Position numbers and translations under genes: made by a program
Shown here: in pieces, positions 22,075 to 32,700 of the stretch
Numbering within the stretch: position 1 is the stretch's first letter
How the letters are laid out: each line of letters opens with the position of its first letter
From: Protonemura montana
Lineage: Eukaryota; Arthropoda; Insecta; Plecoptera; Nemouridae
Direction: 5' to 3'
DNA length: 64,000 nt
Assembly: GCA_947568835.1 (NCBI GenBank)
Contig: OX387611.1
Span: 5,212,001-5,276,000, forward strand
Notes under the pieces: generated by a model
The model's input: only the letters and a program-made list of their open reading frames with translations
Database searches by the model: none
What the model was told of the DNA's origin: nothing

Positions 22075-25000
22075 CTATTCTTCGTCTTCTTCGTTTTCCT
22101 CTTTCTAAAAATAATCATAAGAACAAGGTTATTTTACATGGATTTAAAATTTAAAAAAAAGTGAGAAAAATAAAAATAAAATAATATAAAAATTAACATT
22201 TCATCTAAAAAATAAGTTTTCAATAATCTTGGTCAAATTTAAGCCTGAGGCTGGATCCAAAAAAAAAAATTTGTTTAACCTCTGAATGTAAAATTAATCA
22301 GCCAATCACAGGCAGTGTTTTCTGATTCACAGAGGCTGGGTACCAGAATAATAACAACTTCACCTCCCACATGAATCAGGGTTTCGCTTGAACTTTGCTT
22401 TGTGAATCCGGCCCCTGGTATTGCCAAGGGTGTTAGGTTCATATCTCACCTTCCCGAAAATTCGAGGGATGCACCGCCTTAGAACAGGAGCTAGTTGACA
22501 CCTGTCTTTAGGAACAGCAGCTGAAATAATAGAAGATCAGAAACAAGTTCATTTCAAACGTCCAATTTTGCGCGCGACTTTCGCTGACTTCGATTTCATT
22601 GACTCTATTTGTCTGATAGAGATAAGACTAACATTTCTGATATTGTCGAGCTTTAGGGAATAAAATAACAAATTATCGCAGTTAAAATTGCATTTACTGG
22701 TGAGATTTCGGCGTTGAAGCACGGGTGGAGTTTTAAAGTGATTTCAACACCTTTAAAAACATTAATTTTATTTGGAATCAGATAAGTCAGGTGTCTGAAA
22801 GCTTGTTTTTATCTAAAGATTCGTATTTTAGATGTACTATAAAATTGCGAATAACTCAACCCTCATACTTCTTGGGAAACGGAAGGTGACAACAAAAGTT
22901 CACTTTTCCGAGTTTCCCACAAATTTCCCACAAAATAATTTGTCAAGTATTTGATAAGTAACTCAGCAACACGTGAGAAGAAAGCAGCTATGCAAACAGA
23001 TTTGCTCTTATGTTGACTTTCACGTTCCGTATGGACCTCCCTAAGAATTAGCAAACTCGACATTTTTAATGGTGTATTCAAATGACTGGCCCACTATGAC
23101 CCGGGTGTACACTGAGGTCTATTTTTTTTTTATAATTAGGTGTCTTTTTTGTAAATCGTCAACAAAAATTTAAAAAAATATATATATTTTGTAGAAAATA
23201 TTTCAAACTATATCCACAACTTTGTTGACGATACACACCAACAAATCTAGTTTTAAATGTGTTTATAACTGTTGAATGCGGTTGAATAGATTCAACGTTA
23301 TTAACTCATATATCGGGATGCTCAATAAAGTAAATGAATATAATTGTCGATATACATTATGGGTCATCTGCATCAAACATCGCCGTGGTCGATTTCATTT
23401 GTTGTCCTATACCTCGAGCTCATGACCACGTCATTACTTGCGCTCTAATTATTTCCACCGATAATTGTTCATTATTACCAATGGGATTTAAGAATTTATG
23501 GCATACTCGTTATGTTCAGTGATCAATTCTGTGCAGGACGTAATAAAATTGATTTCTAGAGCAACGGAATAAAGCACTTGCGCGTTTAAACATAGACTAT
23601 TCCTCCACAAATCCATGCTGTCGAGAGGTTGATAAGCAAGGCGAGTGAAGTTGCTGTACTAACTTTCATCCCTCCAACCTCTCTCCCGAACAGAACTGGT
23701 CATGTGTATGATGGTCGCCCATCCAATACCTGACCCAGCGCAGTGTTGCTTAACTTTCATCCCTCCAACCTCTCTACCAAACAGAACTGGTCATGTGTAT
23801 GATGGTCACCCATCCAATACCTGACCCAGCTCAGTGTTGCTTAACTTTCATCCCTCCAACCTCTCTCCCGAACAGAACTGGTCATGTGTATGATGGTCAC
23901 CCATCCAATACCTGACCCAGCGCAGTGTTGCTTAACTTTCATCCCTCCAACCTCTCTCCCGAACAGAACTGGTCATGTGTATGATGGTCACCCATTCAAT
24001 ACCTGACCCAGTGCAGTGTTGCTGAACTTCGGTGATCGCATTAGAACCGGTGTTTCTAACACGCCAAACCATTCGGTATATATTTTTACTTTAACATAAA
24101 CGTTATCCTTTACCTAAATAAAAAGTGTGTTCAATTTAGTAAACTGCAAAAAATTTCAATAAAAAACCCAGTTGTTCGAAAGTTTAATTACCAACTTCTC
24201 CAAATTTAAGAATTTTCACTTAAACATTGCGTTCAAAGAATCTCCGAAAATAATTGACTGAAATATTTTCCTCTTAAATAAATTACATTTACAGAAAAGG
24301 AAGGCAAAAAACCCTAATTAAAACCTGTAAAACTATTTTTGGCATTCCACCCAGCTCACCTAGTTCCGTCTCACACCCAGCTAATGCCTCAAGGGCTTGT
24401 GCCCTTTTGGCACCATCAGGGTACTTTCGGTCGATCAGCTTGTCGTATTTCTTCCGTGAAAACGCCCCTTCTTTAATGATCTTGTTCTTCTCGTAGAAGC
24501 ATCCAGCAAAGCACTGGAACAATCGCCGACAGACGGTGTTAACGATAAAGGTGTCATCATTACCGGGCAGAATTTAATTGGGAGATTTTCTTTTTTTCAT
24601 CTTGTTAATTGAGTCATTACTGGGCAATACGGAATAAATTTTTAAGTGGGTGGAGCTGTGAGGGGAGGGGTTTACTGATCAATAATTGACATTGCTAATG
24701 GTCGGCTAAGCAATCTTCAATTAAAATAATAATAAAATGTTTTGATGCACAAAATACGCATCTGATTAAATGGACTTTGTGCTGATCTCATAAAACCTGG
24801 TTAACAGTTGCTATGGAGAGAATTTAAGGTCAAGCACGTCATCTTTAGAGTCGCTGATTTTCAGTTTTTTCAAAATTTCCAAGCTTTTTTAATTGCTTTG
24901 ATCAGAGGTTGTTGCGGTTTTCGAAGTTTTCACCACTTCATGTTCGAAATTGGTAGAAATTGGTTAAAAATTGGCTCACCTTTGCTGTCATTGACACGAG

Positions 25001-28000
25001 TTCTTGCGAATCGTTAAAGAATGCTTTGACATCAGCTAAAAAAAAGGATATGTATGATTTTTTTTTCATTTGATTGGTACCTTTAGCTGTCTTTTTTAGT
25101 CATTGTACTTGGATGAGCAAAAACTTAATTTGAATACCCTGAAAAACAATTCAGAATATTTTTTAAGTTTGATTGTTCGCTTTCTATTTATCAAACAATT
25201 AAACCGAACTTGATTTATTTTTTGAGAGATCTTTAGTGTTCCTAATAATAAAAATGTAGGTATGTAAACGTGTAACTAAATCAAGATCCATGTTAGGTTC
25301 AAATTTTAAAAACTTTATCAAATAGTTCAATATTTACTGCACGAATTTTAAAGATAATCTGTTACCAAACGTACCAAAAGACGCATGATATTTAGTGCGG
25401 CTTTCTAAAGAAGAAAATAGGAAATGAAAGACAGAAGAAAATAAAGTCAGTTACAACAATACATAAAATTCGTCCTCAAAGCCCTAGTGTTAGATGTAAG
25501 ATGAAGTTATAGATGTTTCTTAGCGTATTTTACCATTTGTAGCTTGGACTTCGGCCTTGCATTCGTCTTTGTACTTCTTCAGTTTCTTTTTTGGGTCGCT
25601 TTTTGCTGCCTGAAAAACAGAAATGTGCAAATTTACTGAAAAAAAGAAAAAATATGTATTTTCAAAATGCCACCATTTTGTAATGACAGTAAACGACAAC
25701 CTGCCCAAAACACAAAAAAAAATAATAATTTGATAAAATGTAAATAAAAGCATTAGCACTGATTATTTTATATTTCTCTTAGAAAATCTCTCTCAACTTA
25801 TTCTTATCAAGAAACAAATAAAGATCAAGATTCGAGTTTGACAGGTTGTGACGTGATATAGCGTCACTAGAATCAGAGTGACTGTGAGTATTCACAGCCT
25901 CATGGTTCTACTCCTTGGAGAACTGTCATTCTCATTAAATACACTAAAATCGTCTCAAAAAGCCAGTGTCCAAATAGCTCAATGGTTCAGAGCAACACCC
26001 GCGACAGGTGGAGATCGGGGTTCGTGTCCCCGTTTGGACATCAATTTTTGAGACGGTTATAGTGTTCATAATAATAAAAAATATCAGTATCTTTAAAAAC
26101 AAAGAAAATAAAGAAAAAATAAAAAACTTCAAATCCAATTACAAATTCCTTGTGGAGCACCATTATAACTTAGCAATATAAGGGAAACTTTGCCGATTAA
26201 ATTTGCCCACATGAGTAAATATCACGCACGATCTCAACTTTTTATTTGTGTAATCAACACATGACTTACTTTCACGACTGACTTGGCAATATTTTAAAAA
26301 GTTTCTTCACACAAAGTTGAGCTGGGCATAATAATTGAGTAAATAAATCGTATTGGATACATATAAACAAACGGTACCCCTGCGGATACTAACACAGTGA
26401 GATCATTGAGTTTATAGGTACATAGTCAGAGGGTCAGAGCTAATGTTTAACCGGCTTTTTGCAAAAATAATTACTGGCAAATGACCTTTTTTCCAGAGCA
26501 AAATTGAGTATACTGCTTGGTGAAGTCATCGTCGTTTAGTTTGTTCAAATGCTCAATTTATCTTTATCAATGCTAACCTTAACGATTGATAAATATTTAT
26601 CTTATGTTTGAGTCGAAATGTTTTAATTGTTAAGGTTTTTAAAAGAACGGTCATAAAAGCCTTGTTAGGTGGAGGCCATCTACCGTTATCACGTATTTCC
26701 AGCTCGTTTGCTCAGCAAAAAGTTTAACAATCACTTTTGTTACCACGGGCATATCATGACCTAGAATAGGAGGTTTAATGGTAGATTCAATGTTTGGTAG
26801 CCATGGAGATGCTGAGATCGCCTGACAGAGCTTCTCAATTCTGCTATCTTATGTTACCACGGGAATATCATGGCCCAGCATAGGAGGTTCAATGGTAGAT
26901 TCAACGTTTGGTAGCCATGGAGATGCTGAGATCGCCTGACAGAGCTTCTCAATTCTGCTATCTTATGTTACCACGGGCATATCATGACCTAGAATAGGAG
27001 GTTTAATGGTAGATTCAACGTTTGGTTGCCATGGAGATGCTGAGATCGCCTGACAGAGCTTCTCAATTCTGCTATCTTATGTTACCACGGGTATATCATG
27101 ACCTAGCATAGGAGGTTCAATGGTAGATTCAATGTTTGGTAGCCATGGAGATGCTGCGATCGCCTGACAGAGCTTCTCAATTCTGCTATCTTATGTTACC
27201 ACGGGTATATCATGGCCTAGCATAGGAGGTTCAATGGTAGATTCAACGTTTGGTAGTCATGGAGATGCTGAGATCGCCTGACAGAGCTTCTCAATTCTGC
27301 TATCTTATGTTACCACGGGAATATCATGGCCCAGCATAGGAGGTTCAATGGTAGATTCAACGTTTGGTAGCCATGGAGATGCTGAAATCGCCTGACAGAG
27401 CTTCTCAATTCTGCTATCTTATGTTACCACGGGCATATCATGACCTAGAATAGGAGGTTTAATGGTAGATTCAATGTTTGGTAGCCATGGAGATGCTGCG
27501 ATCGCCTGACAGAGCTTCTCAATTCTGCTATCTTATGTTACCACGGGTATATCATGGCCTAGCATAGGAGGTTCAATGGTAGATTCAACGTTTGGTAGTC
27601 ATGGAGATGCTGAAATCGCCTGACAGAGCTTCTCAATTCTGCTATCTTATGTTACCACGGGTATATCATGGCCTAGCATAGGAGGTTCAATAGTAGATTC
27701 AACGTTTGGTAGCCATGGAGATGCTGAGATCGCCTGACAGAGCTTCTCAATTCTGCTATCTTATGTTACCACGGGTATATCATGGCCTGACATAGGAGGT
27801 TCAATGGTAGATTCAACGTTTGGTAGCAATGGAGATGTTGAGGTCACCTAAACTAGATCGAATCTACATTGAACTGAAAATATTACTTAAATTTTACACA
27901 ACAAATGTGTTCGATCTTCATTTTGTTTACAACTTAATTGCCAAGACACTCTTGTTTTTACCACAGTTTTAGTCAAAAAACTAGTAATACAATTTCAAAA

Positions 28001-28061
28001 ATCTTACCACCAACACAGCACAAACCAGCACCAACCAAGCAAATCCAACAAACTTCTTCAT
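22075..28061 (-). CDS. odorant-binding protein B (classic six-cysteine OBP)
   Basis: Six exons, right to left: 28008-28061, 25534-25609, 24980-25035, 24360-24513, 22450-22520, 22075-22104. All introns are GT-AG and the first four phases (0,1,0,1) equal those of OBP-A and OBP-C. The 146-residue product opens with a signal peptide (M-K-K-F-V-G-F-A-W-L-V-L-V). Cysteine spacing is C1-X26-C2-X3-C3-X41-C4-X11-C5-X8-C6. C2/C3 are in C-F-A-G-C-F-Y-E-K and C5/C6 in R-C-Q-L-A-P-V-L-R-R-C. The last exon gives a short acidic tail, K-E-E-N-E-E-D-E-E-stop. Intron 1 (2.4 kb) holds a SINE copy and a 1.1-kb minisatellite; a 5S-SINE array lies in intron 4. The frame is intact. The extra acidic tail exon is the least certain part. 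Confidence 0.9.
23598..24080 (-). mobile_element. 5S rRNA-derived SINE with four tandem promoter units
   Basis: On the - strand the head (ACCGAATGGTTTGGCG, GAAACACCGGTTCTAATG) leads into about four 91-bp units, each with GGTCAGGTATTGGATGGGTG or a close variant. Then comes the body up to CTCGACAGCATGGATTTG, where the copy is cut off, so the 3' tail is missing. Located in intron 4 of OBP-B, in the same orientation as that gene. Confidence 0.9.
25835..26078 (+). mobile_element. foldback SINE, long-head copy (copy 6)
   Basis: An alternative head (GACAGGTTGTGACGTG, TAGCGTCACTAGAATCAGAG, GGAGAACTGTCATTCTCAT) is followed by AAAATCGTCTCAAAAAGCC and the tRNA-like core (TAGCTCAATGGTTCAGAGC; B box GGTTCGTGTCCCC). 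It then has TTTTTGAGACGGTTATAGTG and an AATAATAAAAAA tail. The same head occurs at 29.98 kb and, inverted, at 44.3 kb. In intron 1 of OBP-B. Confidence 0.8.
26400..26738. repeat. dispersed repeat, third copy of the 12-kb family
   Basis: Begins CAGAGGGTCAGAGCTAATG and ends with CAGCAAAAAGTTTAACAATC, a diverged inverted pair; includes CCATCTACCGTTATCACG. Abuts the 114-bp array. Confidence 0.45.
26739..27855. repeat. minisatellite, 114-bp unit, about 10 copies
   Basis: Each unit starts GTTACCACGGG(C/T/A)ATATC, contains ATAGGAGGTTCAATGGTAG and GGTAGCCATGGAGATGCTGA, and closes with CTTCTCAATTCTGCTATCTT. Starts at 26739, 26853 and 26967 give the exact 114-bp period. Lies in intron 1 of OBP-B. The same family, inverted, is at 41.97-42.58 kb. 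Confidence 0.95.
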
Positions 28062-28136
28062 GACTGCAACTCCAGTACACAACGCGTCCACTCTCTGACT
28101 AAAAACCGAATGCCTTCTCCAAACCCGTTCAGCCAC

Positions 28137-28144
28137 CTTATATA
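28137..28144 (-). promoter_or_regulatory. TATA box, OBP-B
   Basis: TATATAAG on the - strand, about 75 bases before the OBP-B start codon. An initiator-like AGTCAGAG follows near 28100. Confidence 0.6.
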
Positions 28145-28439
28145 CTAGAAGATCTACTTTGTTATTATTAATACATTCAATTACTTATTATCTTGTTGGT
28201 AAGTGTCACGTGTTGACAGTGACGGGCAACTTTTTACAGAGGTCAATGAACATCCGGCTAGAGACAAAATGATTCACTTGATCTTGTTGAAGTGAGAGCA
28301 GGAATTATTAGAGAGTTTATATGAGGCGATCTGGACCAGTTTAATAGCTGCACGACCCACTGAGAGAGGCAATATTTGTGCTGGTAGCAAATATTTGCTC
28401 AAATATATAATTATGTAGACCGTTTATAATACGGTCAAG

Positions 28440-29000
28440 ATAAGGCTCATTTTAGAATAGCAGTGACAACCCTTGTTTCACCCACCCATTACTATTATAT
28501 TGTGATGAACTGCCCGATGCCAGGCACGGGTTACTTGTTTTAGATTGCTATGACAACCCTTATTTCACCCACCCATTACTATTACATTGTGATGAACTGC
28601 CCGATGCCGGGCACGGGTTACTTGTTTTAGATTGCCATGACAACCCTTGTTTCACCCACCCATTTCTATTACATTGTGATGATCTGCCCGATGCCGGGCA
28701 CGGGTTACTTGTTTTAGATTGCCATGACAACCCTTGTTTCACCCACCCATTACTATTACATTGTTATGAACTGCCCGATGCCAGGCACGGGTTACTTGTT
28801 TTAGATTGCCATGACAACCCTTGTTTCACCCACCCATTACTATTACATTGTGATGAACTGCCCGATGCCGGGCACGGGTTACTTGTTTTAGATTGCTATG
28901 ACAACCCTTATTTCACCCACCCATTACTAATACATTGTGATGAACTGCCCGATACCAGGCACGGGTTACTTGTTTTAGATTGCCACGACAACCCTTGTTG
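28440..29000. repeat. minisatellite, 87-bp unit, about 6.5 copies
   Basis: The unit contains ATGACAACCCTTGTTTCACC, CACCCATTACTATTACATTG and TGATGAACTGCCCGATGCCG. GCCCG-ATGC-CGGGC can form a small hairpin in each unit. The period is 29 codons, so both strands stay open in some frames; this is a repeat artefact, not a gene. The same family and orientation recurs at 34.05-34.67 kb. Confidence 0.95.
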
Positions 29001-29004
29001 TTGA

Positions 29005-29165
29005 CTCATGCCAACTTTATAAAACCTTAGCACTAGTTTTGACAAAAACTATTTGAACTGGGCATTGAATGCGAAGTAAAAAAAAATATATACATATATT
29101 TTCCAACGCTCTGTAAGTTGAAACTGTTACTTTATCAAGGGTTAAAGCAGTCCTGACAATTTTCC
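29005..29165. mobile_element. ACTAGT foldback family, partial copy
   Basis: CCTTAGCACTAGTTTTGAC, CTATTTGAACTGGGCATTG, then GGTTAAAGCAGTCCTGACAA. Abuts the 87-bp array; one arm only. Confidence 0.65.
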
Positions 29166-29743
29166 GATATCAAAAGAACCACACGAAATTAAAACAATTT
29201 TATTGTTCTTTACTGAGCATCTAAACCAGGTTAAAACAGATTTTGTCAGGAATATTATTATTTAATATATTCTGTGGAGTAGAGTTTGATTCCTGCTCTC
29301 AAATGCTATTGTTGCGAGTTGGAGAGGTTTGGTACACAGAAAAAAATTGTCATTGCAGTTTGCCGCCATTTTATTTTCCATTCGAAAACCCAAGTTTTAA
29401 TTTAATTTTATTTTTGCAAGCTAGCTAGGTTGCGTAAAGTAGACACGAGACTAACAACCAAACTATGAAACAAAATTGGTGTGATTATTTTGGAATATTT
29501 TGGGGAAAAAATACAAAATTTCACGTTTTAAATAAATTAAAAATCAGTGAAACAAATTAACCGTTTTTTGTGTCCTTTTCTAACAACAGATTTGTGAGTC
29601 AAAGTGAGCCCAGAGCTTAAGCAACTAAAATCTTAAGCGTTACTAAATCTAAACTACACTTGGTAAGCTTTTAGATCAAAAGCAACGTTGATTATTTGCC
29701 ATTTCTGAAGTCTTTGGAGCCGAAAGTAGCAATTTTTTCCAGA

Positions 29744-32700
29744 CTATTGTTGCTGTTTTGCCGCCATTATCTGAAAAAAAGAAAATAGCCGATTTTATTG
29801 TTATCAACACTTTAACCGTTTCAAAAATCGATGCCCAAACGCGAACATTTGGGCATCAATTTTTGAGACGGTTCTAGAGTTGATAATAATAAAATACCCC
29901 GCGCATTGCAAGCGTTTGCAATTTAAATAAGATTTCATCCTAATACAGCAACGAATCCAACGTCAAATTGGAGTTACTCGAGATTGACAGGTTGTGACGT
30001 GGTATAGCGTCACTAGAATCAGAGTGACTGTGAGTATTCACAGCCTCTTGGTTCTACTCCTTGGAGAACTGTCATTCTCATCAAATACACTAAAATCGTC
30101 TCAAAAAGCCAGTGTCCAAGTAGCTCAATAGTTTAGAGCAACACCCGAGACAGGTGGAGATCGGGGTTTGAGTCCCTGTTTGGGCATCAACTTTTGAGAC
30201 AGTTATAGTGCTGATAATAATAAAAATACCCAGCGCATTGCAAACGTTTGCAATTTAAAATAAGATTTCATCCTAAAATAGCCGATATTCTGGATTTTTT
30301 CTGTGACCAGTTCTCTTCGGGAGCGAGGCTGAATCGGGTGATGTTAGTGCTCAACCCACTTTGCTTATCAACCTCTTGACAGCATGGATTTGTGGAGGAA
30401 TCCCGTTGTACAGGAATGACAAGAGGATTTTTCAAACGATGGTAAATATTTCCTCTCAGCTAGATTAGGATTTGATGATATAAACGCCAACTTTAAGCAA
30501 AGTAATTACATAAAACGTAGTGCCAACCTGCCAAAGCGCTAATATCAAGAAAAATTACCAGCATGACTTCTTTAACAACAAAAAAATTGAGAAAGCTACT
30601 AGGTGAAGTCACCATCTTTTGGAGCGTAAAGAAATTGTATTTCTTTCTTTTTCGCAGATTACTCGCGATTGCTACTTCTGAACGGTTTTTATTGTTGCCG
30701 AACGCGACAATTGATAACCACTTTCGATATTTTGAACGGAAATGATTAAACTGTGCATGTTATTTTAAAATAACACCTATCGTTTCCACGTGTTGCCGGC
30801 CTAGTTTTCTCAGCTGGCCCTCTGATTATACCTGTAAACTTACTGGTACAACACGTTAACGCTTCATTATAATAACTTTATTAAGGTAAAATTAGCAAAA
30901 CTATTAATTTCCTTTTCAGCTTTGTAGTCTTTTCAGCCAGTAACAGAGCCAGTCATAACAAATTAATTATATTATATTTTTGAGAGTGGCCAGAGCGGCT
31001 TCCTATTTAATTTTCTTGATTACTTACCTGTTGAAATATACGTTTGATGCATTTTCGAAGGGCTGGTCCCGTGGAGCACTTGTTTGGAGGCACGGTAGCT
31101 ACAGAGGTGAAAGATTAAATTACTTTCTTGCTGTCATTTTAGGTGTATTGATATCATAACGGCTGGTTAAACGGATAACAGACAGTTAAAGACACATCTC
31201 TATGGTAACGGCTATTTAAGATACTTACACTTGCATCTTAACACCCGGTTACTTCATTTACTAGACATTGTCAATTCTTGGGAAATGCATTTTAATTTTA
31301 TGTTAAAAATTCTGATAGATTATTATTTTGAGAGCTCTTTTGGACGTAACAGAAATGACCGACACGCACAAGTACAGAGAAAGATGTATTTTTCATGTTT
31401 TTCTTAGAAATTCGCGGACTTGAGTATTTTCTGTGCGTAGCGTTTTTTTTCCTTTTTAGAACTTTTTCAGGTAGTAATACAAAAAAAGATGCGAATTTTT
31501 ATGACATGCAGTGAACTGAAATATTGCTTATTGTTCAGAAATTATTTTTGAGTTAGCGAAAATGTGCATCAATCAAAGCTTAAATCTAGGATTTTTTGTA
31601 CCAACTCATTCAAAAATATCTTCTCAATTTGGTTGTCATGGTATTGTCATTTAAACTGTGCATAATCAGGAATAAAATGTGTTTCTTACCCAATTCCTGT
31701 TCGCAACGGTCGATAAACATTCTGGCTTTCTCTTGCTTTTCCTTGTTTTCGGAAAACCTTTTAGCAATCCATTGCTCGCTGTTTTCTTTGGAAAATACCC
31801 CATTTACGAGGATACCGTACTTTTCGTAAACGCAGCCCACGAAGCACTGCCGAAAACATGAGCAAGTACAAATGAAAACTAAATGTAAAGTTATTTTAAC
31901 ATCGAATCATCTGTAAGGAAAAAATGTTTTGTTTGCCAAAAAGAGCAAATTTAAAACGAGTAACCTTGAGAGGGACAAGGGTTTAAAATATTTCGTGCAG
32001 AGTGAAAATAAGTTACTTAAAACTATCACTTTTTGACATACAAAGCTGTTCCTTCACCGTTTTCATGTCCTTTAAAGTAACATATTTAAATAAATGAGCT
32101 CGACAAATTTTTTTTTTTTTTTGTTTCCATAACAGCTCATTTCCAGTCAATATTTTAAAGCCCAGTTCCACAAATAACTGGTAGGTGGCGATACCTACCT
32201 AGATAAAAACCAACATGGCGGTCTGATTTTTTACTTCTGGGAGCAGCTGATCAATCAGCTGATCAAAACAAAGCACAGGGCAGACAGGATTTCTCATTGT
32301 AAAGGAAATAATCAACTGAATTTCAGTGTTCTGTGCCCTTAACTTGCATTTGACCATTGTAATGCATAATTATTCAATGTCAATTATTTCTTGGGATGGT
32401 ATCCAGCTAAGTTTTTGACTTGCTAAGTACTTAGCGATTTTAAACATTGAGTCCTATTAACGAATTTTTTTTCTTCACCTGCCATGTGTTAAACATGCAA
32501 TTAGAAGTATGTATTATTGTGAAATCATGATTGACTCTCGGACTGATAATTATATGGAAATTAGAATTAAATACAGAATTATATGAAAATTTGTGTCAAT
32601 AAAATAACTGTTTTTTTTTATTATTATCAACACTATAAACGTCTCAAAAATTGATGCCCAAACGGGGACTCGAACCCCGATCTCCAGCTATCGCCGGTGT

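Noticed and set aside
28440-29000. CRISPR-like array
   Set aside because: No conserved short repeat with unique spacers; the whole 87-bp unit is repeated, in a eukaryotic genome.
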